A DNA stretch of 64,000 nt, from NCBI RefSeq assembly GCF_051014685.1, contig NW_027478905.1, forward strand, positions 1-64,000, in the 5' to 3' direction. This stretch comes from Ptiloglossa arizonensis. Taxonomy: Eukaryota > Arthropoda > Insecta > Hymenoptera > Colletidae. The stretch's first letter is position 1; every line of letters starts with the position of its first letter. Under the pieces are notes generated by a model, which worked only from the letters and a program-made list of their open reading frames with translations, was not told the DNA's origin and did no database searches. The translations under genes were made by a program, and so were the position numbers. This document shows positions 11,582-25,243 of this stretch, piece by piece.

Positions 11582-13764
11582 AGAAACTCGCCCGATTACA
11601 ACGGTATGTGTATTTTTTCCCTAGGCCATTCTGGTTAAGCGTTTGGAGCAGCAGAATTGCGAAAAATTTTTTGCCTTCTCAACCATTTCTTGGCTTCAAA
11701 CTCCCATATCTCGCGAACGGATTGTCCTAACCCAAAAATTCCATTTGCATCTGAAAGTAGAACCTCGCCCGATTACAGCGGTATTTGTATTTTTTCCCTA
11801 GGCCATTCTGGTTAAGCGTTTGGAGCAGCAGAATTGCGAAAAATTTTTTGCCTTCTCAACCATTTCTTGGCTTCAAACTCCCATATCTCGCGAACGGATT
11901 GACCTAACCCAAAAATTCCTGTAGCGTCTGGAAGTAGAGACTCGCCCGATTACAACGGTATGTGTATTTTTTCCCTAGGCCATTCTGGTTAAGCGTTTGG
12001 AGCAGCAGAATTGCGAAAAATTTTTTGCCTTCTCAACCATTTCTTGGCTTCAAACTCGCATATCTCGCGAACGGATTGACCTAACCAAAAAATTCCTATT
12101 GCATCTGAAAGTAGAAACTCGCCCGATTACAACGGTATGTGTATTTTTTCCCTAGGCCATTCTGGTTAAGCGTTTGGAGCAGCAGAAGTGCGAAAAATTT
12201 TTTGCCTTCTCAACCATTTCTTGGCTCCAAAATCCCATATCTCGCGAACGGATTGACCTAACCCAAAAATTCCTGTTGCATCTGAAAGTAGAAACTCGCC
12301 CGATTACAACGGTATGTGTATTTTTTCCCTAGGCCATTCTGGTTAAGCGTTTGGAGCAGCAGAATTGCGAAAAATTTTTTGCATTCTCAACCATTTCTTG
12401 GCTTCAAACTCCCATATCTCGCGAACGGATTGACCTAACCCAAAAATTCCTATTGCATCTGGAAGTAGAGACTCGCCCGATTACAACGGTATGTGTATTT
12501 TTTCCCTAGGCCATTCTGGTTAAGCGTTTGGAGCAGCAGAATTGCGAAAAATTTTTTGCCTTCTCAACCATTTCTTGGCTTCAAATTGCCACATCTCGCG
12601 AACGGATTGACCTAACCCAAAAATTCCTATTGCATCTGAAAGTAGAATCTCGCCCGATTACAACGGTATGTGTATTTTTTCCCTAGGCCATTCTGGTTAA
12701 GCGTTTGGAGCAGCAGAATTGCGAAAAATATGTTGCCTTCTCAACCATTTCTTGGCTTCAAACTCCCATATCTCGCGAACGGATTGACCTAACCCAAAAA
12801 TTCCTATTGCATCTGAAAGTCGAAACTCGCCCGATTAAAACGGTATGTGAATTTTTTCCCTGGGCCATTCTGTTTAAGCGTTTGGAGCAGCAGAATTGCG
12901 AAAAATTTTTTGCCTTCTCTACCATTTCTTGGCTTCAAACTCCCATATCTCGCGAACGGATTGACCTAACCCAAAAATTCCTATTGCATCTGAAAGTAGA
13001 AACTCGCCCGATTACAACGGTATGTGTATTTTTTCCCTAGGCCATTCTGGTTAGGCGTTTGGAGCAGCAGAATTGCGAAAAATATGTTGCCTTCTCAACC
13101 ATTTCTTGGCTTCAAACTCCCATACGTCGCGAACGGATTGACCTAACCCAAAAATTCCTATTGCATCTGAAAGTCGAAACTCGCCCGATTACAACGGTAT
13201 GTGTATTTTTTCCCTAGGCCATACTGTTTAAGCGTTTGGAGCAGCAGAATTGCGAAAAATTTTTTGCCTTCTCAACCATTTCTTGGCTTCAAACTCCCAT
13301 ATCTCGCGAACGGATTGACCTAACCCAAAAATTCCTATTGCATCTGAAAGTAGAAACTCGCCCGATTACAATGGTATGTGTATTTTTTCCCTAGGCCATT
13401 CTGGTTAAGCGTTTGGAGCAGCAGAATTGCGAAAAATTGTTTGCCTTCTCAACCATTTCTTGGCTTCAAACTCCCATATCTCGCGAACGGATTGACCTAA
13501 CCCAAAAATTCCTGTTGCATCTGAAAGTAGAAACTCGCCCGATTACAACGGTATGTGTATTTTTTCCCTAGGCCATTCTGGTTAAGCGTTTGGAGCAGCA
13601 GAAATGCGAAAAATTTTTTGCCTTCTCAACCATTTCTTGGCTTCAAACTCCCATATCTCGCGAACGGATTGACCTAACCCAAAAATTCCTGTAGCGCCTG
13701 GAAGTAGAGACTCGCCCGATTACAACGGTATGTGCATTTTTTCCCTAGGCCATTCTGGTTAAGC
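11582..13764 (+). repeat. Non-periodic satellite segment between higher-order units
   Basis: About 12 monomers of mixed subtype, including three with the TGTAGCG(T/C)CTGGAAG variant and single ones with CTTGGCTCCAAAATCC and CAAATTGCCACATC. Several of these types reappear in the 13765-19430 interval in another order. I find no long collinear match for the whole segment, so it looks like a patchwork of earlier exchanges. Confidence 0.75.
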
Positions 13765-14590
13765 GTTTGGAGCAGCAGAATTGCGAAAAATTTTTTGCCT
13801 TCTCAACCATTTCTTGGCTTAAAACTCGCATATCTCGCGAACGGATTGACCTAACCAAAAAATTCCTATTGCATCTGAAAGTAGAAACTCGCCCGATTAC
13901 AACGGTATGTGTATTTTTTCCCTAGGCCATTCTGGTTAAGCGTTTGGAGCAGCAGAAGTGCGAAAGATTTGTTGTCTTCTCAACCATTTCTTAGCTTCAA
14001 ACTCCCATATCTCGCGAACGGATTGACCTGACCCAAAAATTCCTGTTGCATCTGAAAGTAGAAACTCGCCCGATTATAACGGTATCTGTATTTTTTCCCT
14101 AGGCCATTCTGTTTAAGCGTTTGGAGCAGCAGAATTGCGAAAAATATTTTGCCTCCTCAACCATTTCTTAGCTTCAAACTCCCATATCTCGCGAACGGAT
14201 TGACCTAAGCCAAAAATTCCTATTGCATCTGAAAGTAGAAACTCGCCCGATTACAACGGTATGTGTATTTTTTCCTTAGGCCATTCTGGTTAAGCGTTTG
14301 GAGCAGCAGAATTGCGAAAAATTGTTTGCCTTCTCAACCATTTCTTGGCTCCAAAATCCCATATCTCGCGAACGGATTGACCTAACCCAAAAATTCCTGT
14401 TGCATCTGAAAGTAGAAACTCGCCCGATTACAACGGTATGTGTATTTTTTCCCTAGGCCATTCTGGTTAAGCGTTTGGAGCAGCAGAATTGCGAAAAATA
14501 CGTTGCCTTCTCAACCATTTCTTGGCTTCAAACTCCCATATCTCGCGAACGGATTGACCTAACCCAAAAATTCCTATTGCATCTGAAAGT

Positions 14591-15664
14591 CGAAACTCGC
14601 CCGATTAAAACGGTATGTGAATTTTTTCCCTAGGCCGTTCTGGTTAAGCGTTTGGAGCAGCAAAATTGCGAAAAATATGTTGCCTTCTCAAACATTTCTT
14701 GGCTTCAAACTCCCATATCTCGCGAACGGATTGACCTAACCCAAAAATTCCTATTGCATCTGAAAGTCGAAACTCGCCCGATTACAAAGGCATGTGTATT
14801 TTTTCCCTAGGCCATTCTGTTTAAGCGTTTGGAGCAGCAGAATTGCGAAAAATTTTTTGCCTTCTCAACCATTTCTTGGCTTCAAACTCCCATATCTCGC
14901 GAACGGATTGACCTAACCCAAAAATTCCTATTGCATCTGAAAGTAGAAACTCGCCCGATTACAACCGTATGTGTATTTTTTCCCTAGGCCATTCTGGTTA
15001 GGCGTTTGGAGCAGCAGAATTGCGAAAAATATGTTGCCTTCTCAACCATTTCTTGGCTTCAAACTCCCATACCTCGCGAACGTATTGACCTAACCCAAAA
15101 ATTCCTATTGCATCTGAAAGTCGAAACTCGCCCGATTACAACGGTATGTGTATTTTTTCCCTAGGCCATACTGTTTAAGCGTTTGGAGCAGCAGAATTGC
15201 GAAAAATTTTTTGCCTTCTCAACCATTTCTTGTCTTCAAACTCCCATATCTCGCGAACGGATTGACCTAACCCAAAAATTCCTATTGCATCTGAAAGTAG
15301 AAACTCGCCCGATTACAACGGTATGTGTATTTTTTCCCTAGGCCATTCTGGTTAAGCGTTTGGAGCAGCAGAATTGCGAAAAATTGTTTGCCTTCTCAAC
15401 CATTTCTTGGCTTCAAACTCCCATATCTCGCGAACGGATTGACCTAACCCAAAAATTCCTGTTGCATCTGAAAGTAGAAACTCGCCCGATTACAACGGTA
15501 TGTGTATTTTTTCCCTAGGCCATTCTGGTTAAGCGTTTGGAGCAGCAGAAATGCGAAAAATTTTTTGCCTTCTCAACCATTTCTTGGCTTCAAACTCCCA
15601 TATCTCGCGAACGGATTGACCTAACCCAAAAATTCCTGTTGCATCTGAAAGTAGAAATTCGCCG
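14591..15664 (+). repeat. Linker module, second copy, one monomer shorter
   Basis: Matches 5210-6283 at offset 9381 bp, starting with the GATTAAAACGG and GGCCGTTCTGG monomers. At about 15655-15665 the sequence jumps from one monomer to the homologous place in a later one (AAATTCGCCGG followed by the TTTTTTCCTTAGG context), so the monomer with AGCAGCGTAATTG seen at 6340 is missing. This is a clean example of a deletion of one unit between homologous positions. Confidence 0.82.
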
Positions 15665-17746
15665 GATTACAACGGTATGTGTATTTTTTCCTTAGGCCAT
15701 TCTGGTTAAGCGTTTGGAGCAGCAGAATTGCCAAAAATTTTTTGCCTTCTCAACAATTTCTTGGCTTCAAACTCCCATATGTCGCGAACGGATTGACCTA
15801 ACCCAAAAATTCCAATTGCATCTGAAAGTAGAACCTCGCCCGATTACAGCGGTATGTGTATTTTTTCCCTTGGCCACTCTGTTTAAGCGTTTGGAGCAGC
15901 AGAATTGCGAAAAATTTTTTGCCTTCTCAACCATTTCTTGGCTTCAAACTCCCATATCTCGCGAACGGATTGACCTAACCCAAAAATTCCTATTCCATCT
16001 GAAAGTAGAAACTCGCCCGATTACAACGGTATGTGTATTTTTTCCCTAGGCCATTCTGGTTAAGCGTTTGGAGCAGCAGAATTGCGAAAAATTGTTTGCC
16101 TTCTCAACCATTTCTTGGCTTCAAACTCCCATATCTCGCGAACGGATTGACCTAACCCAAAAATTCCTATTGCATCTGAAAGTAGAAACTCGCCCAATTA
16201 CAACGGTATGTGTATTTTTTCCCTAGGCCATTCTGGTTAAGCGTTTGGAGCAGCAGAAATGCGAAAAATTTTTTGCCTTCTCAACCATTTCTTGGCTTCA
16301 AACTCCCATATCTCGCGAACGGATTGACCTAACCCAAAAATTCCTGTTGCATCTGAAAGTAGAAACTCGCCCGATTACAAAGGTATGTGTATTTTTTCCC
16401 TAGGCCATTCTGGTTAAGCGTTTGGAGCAGCAGAATTGCGAAAAATTTGTTGCCTTCTCAACCATTTCTTGGCTTCAATCTCCCATATCTCGCGAACGGA
16501 TTGACCTAACCCAAAAATTCCTATTGCATCTGAAAGTAGAATGTCGCCCGATTACAACGGTATGTGTATTTTTTCCCCAGGCCATTCTGGTTAAGCGTTT
16601 GGAGCAGCAGAATTGCGAAAAATATGTTGCCTTCTCAACCATTTCTTGGCTTCAAACTCCCATATCTCGCGACCGGATTGACCTAACCCAAAAATTCCTA
16701 TTGCATCTGAAAGTCGAAACTCGCCCGATTACAACGGTATGTGTATTTTTTCCCTAGGCCATTCTGGTTAAGCGTTTGGAGCAGCAGAATTGCGAAAAAT
16801 ATGTTGCCTTCTCAACCATTTCTTGGCTTCAAACTCCCATATCTCGCGAACGGATTGACCTAACCCAAAAATTCCTATTGCATCTGAAAGTCGAAACTCG
16901 CCCGATTACAACGGTTTGTGTATTTTTTCCCTAGGCCATTCTGTTTAAGCGTTTGGAGCAGCAGAATTGCGAAAAATTTTTTGCCTTCTCAACCATTTCT
17001 TGGCTTCAAACTCCCATATCTCGCGAACGGATTGACCTAACCCAAAAATTCTTATTGCATCTGAAAGTCGAAACTCGCCCGATTACAACGGTATGTGTAT
17101 TTTTTCCCTAGGCCATTCTGGTTAAGCGTTTGGAGCAGCAGAAGTGCGAAAGATTTGTTGTCTTCTCAACCATTTCTTAGCTTCAAACTTTCATATCTCG
17201 CGAACGGATTGACCTAACCCAAAAATACCTGTTGCATCTGAAAGTAGAAACTCGCCCGATTACAACGGTATGTGTATTTTTTCCCTAGGCCATTCTGGTT
17301 AAGCGTTTGGAGCAGCAGAATTGCGAAAAATTTTTTGCCTTCTCAACCATTTCTTGGCTTCAAACTCCCATATCTCGCGAACGGATTGACCTAACCCAAA
17401 AATTCCTATTGCATCTGAAAGTAGAAACTCGCCCGATTACAACGGTATGTGTATTTTTTCCCTAGGCCATTCTGGTTAAGCGTTTGGAGCAGCAGAAATG
17501 CGAAAAATTTTTTGCCTTCTCAACCATTTCTTGGCTTCAAACTCCCATATCTCGCGAACGGATTGACCTAACCCAAAAATTCCTGTTGCATCTGAAAGTA
17601 GAAACTCGCCCGATTACAACGGTATCTGTATTTTTTCCCTAGGCCATTCTGTTTAAGCGTTTGGAGCAGCAGAATTGCGAAAAATTTTTTGCCTTCTCAA
17701 CCATTTCTTGGCTTCAAACTCCCATATCTCGCGAACGGGTTGACCT
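15665..17746 (+). repeat. Shortened copy 3 of the 36-monomer segment
   Basis: Matches 6462-8543 at offset 9203 bp (52 x 177 minus 1; the missing base is the extra T present only in the 5210-6372 linker). It includes the CATATG monomer (15776-15781). The match ends at 17747, where TTGACCTAACC replaces TTGACCTTACC. Only about 12 monomers of the 36 are kept here. Confidence 0.9.
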
Positions 17747-17835
17747 AACCCAAAAATTCCTGTTGCATCTGAAAGTAGAAACTCGCCCGATTACAACGGT
17801 ATGTGTATTTTTTCCCTAGGCCATACTGTTTAAGC

Positions 17836-20800
17836 GTTTGGAGCAGCAGAATTGCGAAAAATTTTTTGCCTTCTCAACCATTTCTTGGCTTAAAACTCGC
17901 ATATCTCGCGAACGGATTGACCTAACCAAAAAATTCCTATTGCATCTGAAAGTAGAAACTCGCCCGATTACAACGGTATGTGTATTTTTTCCCTAGGCCA
18001 TTCTGGTTAAGCGTTTGGAGCAGCAGAAGTGCGAAAGATTTGTTGTCTTCTCAACCATTTCTTAGCTTCAAACTCCCATATCTCGCGAACGGATTGACCT
18101 AACCCAAAAATTCCTGTTGCATCTGAAAGTAGAAACTCGCCCGATTATAACGGTATCTGTATTTTTTCCCTAGGCCATTCTGTTTAAGCGTTTGGAGCAG
18201 CAGAATTGCGAAAAATATTTTGCCTCCTCAACCATTTCTTAGCTTCAAACTCCCATATCTCGCGAACGGATTGACCTAAGCCAAAAATTCCTATTGCATC
18301 TGAAAGTAGAAACTCGCCCGATTACAACGGTATGTGTATTTTTTCCTTAGGCCATTCTGGTTAAGCGTTTGGAGCAGCAGAATTGCGAAAAATTGTTTGC
18401 CTTCTCAACCATTTCTTGGCTCCAAAATCCCATATCTCGCGAACGGATTGACCTAACCCAAAAATTCCTGTTGCATCTGAAAGTAGAAACTCGCCCGATT
18501 ACAACGGTATGTGTATTTTTTCCCTAGGCCATTCTGGTTAAGCGTTTGGAGCAGCAGAATTGCGAAAAATTTTTTGCATTCTCAACCATTTCTTGGCTTC
18601 AAACTCCCATATCTCGCGAACGGATTGACCTAACCCAAAAATTCCTATTGCATCTGAAAGTAGAAACTCGCCCGATTACAACGGTATGTGTATTTTTTCC
18701 CTAGGCCATTCTGGTTAAGCGTTTGGAGCAGCAGAATTGCGAAAAATTTTTTGCCTTCTCAACCATTTCTTGGCTTCAAACTGCCACATCTCGCGAACGG
18801 ATTGACCTAACCCAAAAATTCCTATTGCATCTGAAAGTAGAATCTCGCCCGATTACAACGGTATGTGTATTTTTTCCCTAGGCCATTCTGGTTAAGCGTT
18901 TGGAGCAGCAGAATTGCGAAAAATACGTTGCCTTCTCAACCATTTCTTGGCTTCAAACTCCCATATCTCGCGAACGGATTGACCTAACCCAAAAATTCCT
19001 ATTGCATCTGAAAGTCGAAACTCGCCCGATTAAAACGGTATGTGAATTTTTTCCCTAGGCCGTTCTGGTTAAGCGTTTGGAGCAGCAAAATTGCGAAAAA
19101 TATGTTGCCTTCTCAAACATTTCTTGGCTTCAAACTCCCATATCTCGCGAACGGATTGACCTAACCCAAAAATTCCTATTGCATCTGAAAGTCGAAACTC
19201 GCCCGATTACAAAGGCATGTGTATTTTTTCCCTAGGCCATTCTGTTTAAGCGTTTGGAGCAGCAGAATTGCGAAAAATTTTTTGCCTTCTCAACCATTTC
19301 TTGGCTTCAAACTCCCATATCTCGCGAACGGATTGACCTAACCCAAAAATTCCTATTGCATCTGAAAGTAGAAACTCGCCCGATTACAACCGTATGTGTA
19401 TTTTTTCCCTAGGCCATTCTGGTTAGGCGTTTGGAGCAGCAGAATTGCGAAAAATTTTTTGCCTTCTCAACCATTTCTTGGCTTCAAACTCCCATATCTC
19501 GCGAACGGATTGACCTAACCCAAAAATTCCTGTTGTATCTGAAAGTAGAAATTCGCCCGATTACAACGGTATGTGCATTTTTTCCCTAGGCCATTCTGGT
19601 TAAGCGTTTGGAGCAGCGGAATTGGGAAAAATTTTTTGCATTCTCAACCATTTCTTGGCTTCAAACTCCCATATCTCGCGAACGGATTGACCTAACCCAA
19701 AAATTCCTATTGCATCTGAAAGTAGAAACTCGCCCGATTACAACGGTATGTGTATTTTTTCCTTAGGCCATTCTGGTTAAGCGTTTGGAGCAGCAGAATT
19801 GCCAAAAATTTTTTGCCTTCTCAACAATTTCTTGGCTTCAAACTCCCATATGTCGCGAACGGATTGACCTAACCCAAAAATTCCAATTGCATCTGAAAGT
19901 AGAACCTCGCCCGATTACAGCGGTATGTGTATTTTTTCCCTTGGCCACTCTGTTTAAGCGTTTGGAGCAGCAGAATTGCGAAAAATTTTTTGCCTTCTCA
20001 ACCATTTCTTGGCTTCAAACTCCCATATCTCGCGAACGGATTGACCTAACCCAAAAATTCCTATTCCATCTGAAAGTAGAAACTCGCCCGATTACAACGG
20101 TATGTGTATTTTTTCCCTAGGCCATTCTGGTTAAGCGTTTGGAGCAGCAGAATTGCGAAAAATTGTTTGCCTTCTCAACCATTTCTTGGCTTCAAACTCC
20201 CATATCTCGCGAACGGATTGACCTAACCCAAAAATTCCTATTGAATCTGAAAGTAGAAACTCGCCCAATTACAACGGTATGTGTATTTTTTCCCTAGGCC
20301 ATTCTGGTTAAGCGTTTGGAGCAGCAGAAATGCGAAAAATTTTTTGCCTTCTCAACCATTTCTTGGCTTCAAACTCCCATATCTCGCGAACGGATTGACC
20401 TAACCCAAAAATTCCTGTTGCATCTGAAAGTAGAAACTCGCCCGATTACAAAGGTATGTGTATTTTTTCCCTAGGCCATTCTGGTTAAGCGTTTGGAGCA
20501 GCAGAATTGCGAAAAATTTGTTGCCTTCTCAACCATTTCTTGGCTTCAATCTCCCATATCTCGCGAACGGATTGACCTAACCCAAAAATTCCTATTGCAT
20601 CTGAAAGTAGAATGTCGCCCGATTACAACGGTATGTGTATTTTTTCCCCAGGCCATTCTGGTTAAGCGTTTGGAGCAGCAGAATTGCGAAAAATATGTTG
20701 CCTTCTCAACCATTTCTTGGCTTCAAACTCCCATATCTCGCGACCGGATTGACCTAACCCAAAAATTCCTATTGCATCTGAAAGTCGAAACTCGCCCGAT

Positions 20801-21817
20801 TACAACGGTATGTGTATTTTTTCCCTAGGCCATTCTGGTTAAGCGTTTGGAGCAGCAGAATTGCGAAAAATATGTTGCCTTCTCAACCATTTCTTGGCTT
20901 CAAACTCCCATATCTCGCGAACGGATTGACCTAACCCAAAAATTCCTATTGCATCTGAAAGTCGAAACTCGCCCGATTACAACGGTTTGTGTATTTTTTC
21001 CCTAGGCCATTCTGTTTAAGCGTTTGGAGCAGCAGAATTGCGAAAAATTTTTTGCCTTCTCAACCATTTCTTGGCTTCAAACTCCCATATCTCGCGAACG
21101 GATTGACCTAACCCAAAAATTCTTATTGCATCTGAAAGTCGAAACTCGCCCGATTACAACGGTATGTGTATTTTTTCCCTAGGCCATTCTGGTTAAGCGT
21201 TTGGAGCAGCAGAAGTGCGAAAGATTTGTTGTCTTCTCAACCATTTCTTAGCTTCAAACTTTCATATCTCGCGAACGGATTGACCTAACCCAAAAATTCC
21301 TGTTGCATCTGAAAGTAGAAACTCGCCCGATTACAACGGTATGTGTATTTTTTCCCTAGGCCATTCTGGTTAAGCGTTTGGAGCAGCAGAATTGCGAAAA
21401 ATTTTTTGCCTTCTCAACCATTTCTTGGCTTCAAACTCCCATATCTCGCGAACGGATTGACCTAACCCAAAAATTCCTATTGCATCTGAAAGTAGAAACT
21501 CGCCCGATTACAACGGTATGTGTATTTTTTCCCTAGGCCATTCTGGTTAAGCGTTTGGAGCAGCAGAAATGCGAAAAATTTTTTGCCTTCTCAACCATTT
21601 CTTGGCTTCAAACTCCCATATCTCGCGAACGGATTGACCTAACCCAAAAATTCCTGTTGCATCTGAAAGTAGAAACTCGCCCGATTACAACGGTATCTGT
21701 ATTTTTTCCCTAGGCCATTCTGTTTAAGCGTTTGGAGCAGCAGAATTGCGAAAAATTTTTTGCCTTCTCAACCATTTCTTGGCTTCAAACTCCCATATCT
21801 CGCGAACGGGTTGACCT
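17836..21817 (+). repeat. 23-monomer (4071-bp) tandem duplication, copy 2
   Basis: Second copy of 13765-17746 with the balanced gain and loss of monomers described for copy 1. Beyond 21817 the sequence goes on following the 36-monomer unit (counterpart 2172 onward) instead of copy 1, so the duplication endpoint lies inside the region shared by both periodicities. Confidence 0.88.
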
Positions 21818-22817
21818 TACCCAAAAATTCCTATTGCATCTGAAAGTAGAAACTCGCCCGATTACAACGGTATGTGTATTGTTTCCCAAGACCATTCTGG
21901 TTAAGCGTTTGGATCAGCAGAAATGCGAAAAATTTTTTGCCTTCTCAACCATTTCTTGGCTTCAAACTACCGTATCTCGCGAACGGATTGACCTAACCCA
22001 AAAATTCCTATTGCATCTGAAAGTAGAAACTCGCCCGATTACAACGGTATGTTTATTTTTTCCCTAGGCCATTCTGGTTAAGCGTTTGGAGCAGCAGAAT
22101 TGCGAAAAATTTTTTGCCTTCTCAACCATTTCTTGGCTTCAAACTCCCATATCTCGCGAACGGATTGACCTAACCCAAAAATTCCTATTGCATCTGAAAG
22201 TAGAACCTCGCCCGATTACAACGGTATGTGTATTTTTCCCTAGGCCATTCTGGTTAAGCGTTTGGAGCAGCAGAATTGCGAAAAATTTTTTGCCTTCTCA
22301 ACCATTTCTTGCTTTCAAACTCCCATATCTCGCGAACGGATTGACCTAACCCAAAAATTCCAATTGCATCTGAAAGTGGAACCTCGCCCAATTACAGCGG
22401 TATGTGTATTTTTTCCCTAGGCCATTCTGGTTAAGCGTTTGGAGCAGCAGAATTGCGAAAAATTTTTTGCCTTCTCAACCATTTCTTGGCTTCAAACTCC
22501 CATATCTCGCGAACGGATTGACCTAACCCAAAAATTCCTATTGCATCTGAAAGTCGAAACTCGCCCGATTACAACGGTATGTGTATTTTTTCCCTAGGCC
22601 ATTCTGGTTAAGCGTTTGGAGCAGCAGAAGTGCGAAAGATTTGTTGTCTTCTCAACCATTTCTTAGCTTCAAACTCCCATATCTCGCGAACGGATTGACC
22701 TAACCCAAAAATTCCTGTTGCATCTGAAAGTAGAAACTCGCCCGATTACAACGGTATGTGTATTCTTTCCCTAGGCCATTCTGGTTAAGCGTTTGGAGCA
22801 GCAGAATTGCGAAAAAT
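19647..22817 (+). repeat. Copy 4 of the 36-monomer segment (about 18 monomers)
   Basis: Collinear with 1-3171 and 6373-9543, including the CATATG monomer (19847-19852), the CCCAAGACC monomer (about 21884) and the five-T monomer (22233-22237). It breaks off at 22818, where GAAAAATGTTTTG and CTCATCTATTTC replace the usual bases. This is the right edge of the left domain: I see no further CATATG monomer after it. Confidence 0.9.
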
Positions 22818-24639
22818 GTTTTGCCTTCTCATCTATTTCTTGGCTTCAAACTCCCATATCTCGCGAACGGATTGACCTAACCCAAAAATTCCTATTGCAT
22901 CTGAAAGTAGAAACTCGCCCGATTACAACGGCATGTGTATTTTTTCCCTAGGCTATTCTGGTTAAGCGTTTGGAGCAGCAGAAATGCGAAAAATTTTTTG
23001 CCTCCTCAACCATTTCTTGGCTTCAAACTCCCATATCTCGCGAACGGATTGACCTAACCCAAAAATTCCAATTGCATCTGAAAGTAGAACCTCGCCCGAT
23101 TACAGCGGTATGTGTATTTTTTCCCTAGGCCATTCTGGTTAAGCGTTTGGAGCAGCAGAATTGCGAAAAATTTTTTGCCTTCTCAACCATTTCTTGGCTT
23201 CAAACTCCCATATCTCGCGAACGGATTGACCTAACCCAAAAATTCCTGTAGCGTCTGGAAGTAGAGACTCGCCCGATTACAACGGTATGTGTATTTTTTC
23301 CCTAGGCCATTCTGTTTAAGCGTTTGGAGCAGCAGAATTGCGAAAAATTTTTTGCCTTCTCAACCATTTCTTGGCTTCAATCTCCGATATCTCGCGAACG
23401 GGTTGACCTAACCCAAAAATTCCTATTGCATCTGAAAGTAGAAACTCGCCCGATTACAACGGTATGTGTATTGTTTCCCTAGACCATTCTGGTTAAGCGT
23501 TTGGATCAGCAGAAGTGCGAAAAATTTTTTCCCTTCTCAACCATTTCTTGGCTTCAAACTCCCATATCTCGAGAACGGATTGACCTAACCCAAAAATTCC
23601 TATTGCATCTGAAAGTAGAAACTCGCCCGATTACAACGGTATGTGTATTTTTCCCCTAGGCCATTCTGGTTAAGCGTTTGGAGCAGCAGAATTGCGAAAA
23701 ATTTTTTGCCTTCTCAACCATTTCTTGACTTCAAACTCCCATATCTCGCGAACGGATTGACCTGACGCAAAAATTCCTGTAGCGTCTGGAAGTAGAGACT
23801 CCCCCGATTACAACGGTATGTGTATTTTTTCCCTAGGCCATTCTGGTTAAGCGTTTGGAGCAGCAGAATTGCGAAAAATTTTTTGCCTTCTCAACCATTT
23901 CTTGGCTTCAAACTCCCATATCTCGCGAACGGATTGACCTAACCCAAAAATTCCAATTGCATCTGAAAGTAGAACCTCGCCCGATTACAGCGGTATGTGT
24001 ATTTTTTCCCTAGGCCATTCTGGTTAAGCGTTTGGAGCAGCAGAATTGCGAAAAATTTTTTGCCTTCTCAACCATTTCTTGGCTTCAAACTCCCATATCT
24101 CGCGAACGGATTGACCTAACCCAAAAATTCCTGTAGCGTCTGGAAGTAGAGACTCGCCCGATTACAACGGTATGTGTATTTTTTCCCTAGGCCATTCTGG
24201 TTAAGCGTTTGGAGCAGCAGAATTGCGAAAAATTTGTTGCCTTCTCAACCATTTCTTGGCTTCAAACTCCAATATCTCGCGAACGGATTGACCTAACCCA
24301 AAAATTCCTATTGCATCTGAAAGTCGAAACTCGCCCGATTACAACGGTATGTGTATTTTTTCCCTAGGCCATTCTGGTTAAGCGTTTGGAGCAGCAGAAT
24401 TGCGAAAAATTTGTTGCCTTCTCAACCATTTCTTGGCTTCAAACTCCCATATCTCGCGAACGGATTGACCTAACCCAAAAATTCCTATTGCATCTGAAAG
24501 TCGAAACTCGCCCGATTACAACGGTATGTGTGTTTTTTCCCTAGGCCATTCTGGTTAAGCGTTTGGAGCAGCAGAAGTGCGAAAGATTTGTTGTCTTCTC
24601 AACCATTTCTTGGCTTCAAACTCCCATATCTCGCGAACG

Positions 24640-25243
24640 GGTTGACCTAACCCAAAAATTCCTATTGCATTTGAAAGTAGAAACTCGCCCGATTACAACG
24701 GTATGTGTATTTTTTCCCTAGACCATTCTGGTTAAGCGTTTGGATCAGCAGAATTGCGAAAAATTTTTTGCCTTCTCAACCATTTCTTGGCTTCAAACTC
24801 CCATATCTCGCGAACGGATTGACCTAACCCAAAAATTCCTGTAGCGTCTGGAAGTAGAGACTCGCCCGATTACAACGGTATGTGTATTTTTTCCCTAGGC
24901 CATTCTGGCTAAGCGTTTGGAGCAGCAGAAGTGCGAAAAATTTTTTGCCTTCTCAACCATTTCTTGGTTTCAAACTCCCATATCTCGCGAACGGATTGAC
25001 CTAACCCAAAAATTCCTGTTGCATCTGAAAGTAGAAACTCGCCCGATTACAACGGCATGTGTATTTTTTCCCTAGGCCATTCTGGTTAAGCGTTTGGAGC
25101 AGCAGAATTGCGAAAAATTTTTTGCCTTCTCAACCATTTCTTGGCTTCAAACTCCCATATCTCGCGAACGGGTTGACCTAACCCAAAAATTCCTATTGCA
25201 TTTGAAAGTAGAAACTCGCCCGATTACAACGGTATGTGTATTT
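24640..25243 (+). repeat. 9-monomer-spaced duplicate block, copy 1
   Basis: Collinear with 26233-26836 at offset 1593 bp (9 x 177). Both carry the rare markers GCATTTGAAAG, TTCTGGCTAAGCG, CTTGGTTTCAAAC and ACGGCATGTG in the same order. The match ends where this copy has TTTTTCCCCTAGG and the other TTTTTTCCCTAGACC. Confidence 0.85.

Larger units (their letters stand above)
13765..17835 (+). repeat. 23-monomer (4071-bp) tandem duplication, copy 1
   Basis: Collinear with 17836-21817 at offset 4071 bp = 23 x 177, starting in the monomers with GGCTTAAAACTCGCAT (13817 and 17888). The copies are not simple duplicates: copy 2 has two extra monomers at about 18.54-18.9 kb, while copy 1 has four monomers at about 15.0-15.69 kb where copy 2 has two. 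The two changes cancel, so the offset is 4071 on both sides. From 15665 to 17746 this copy also matches the 36-monomer units. Confidence 0.88.

Noticed and set aside
23568..23573. CTCGAG monomer as a special functional site
   Set aside because: It is a single substitution of TCGCGA in one monomer, useful only as a landmark.
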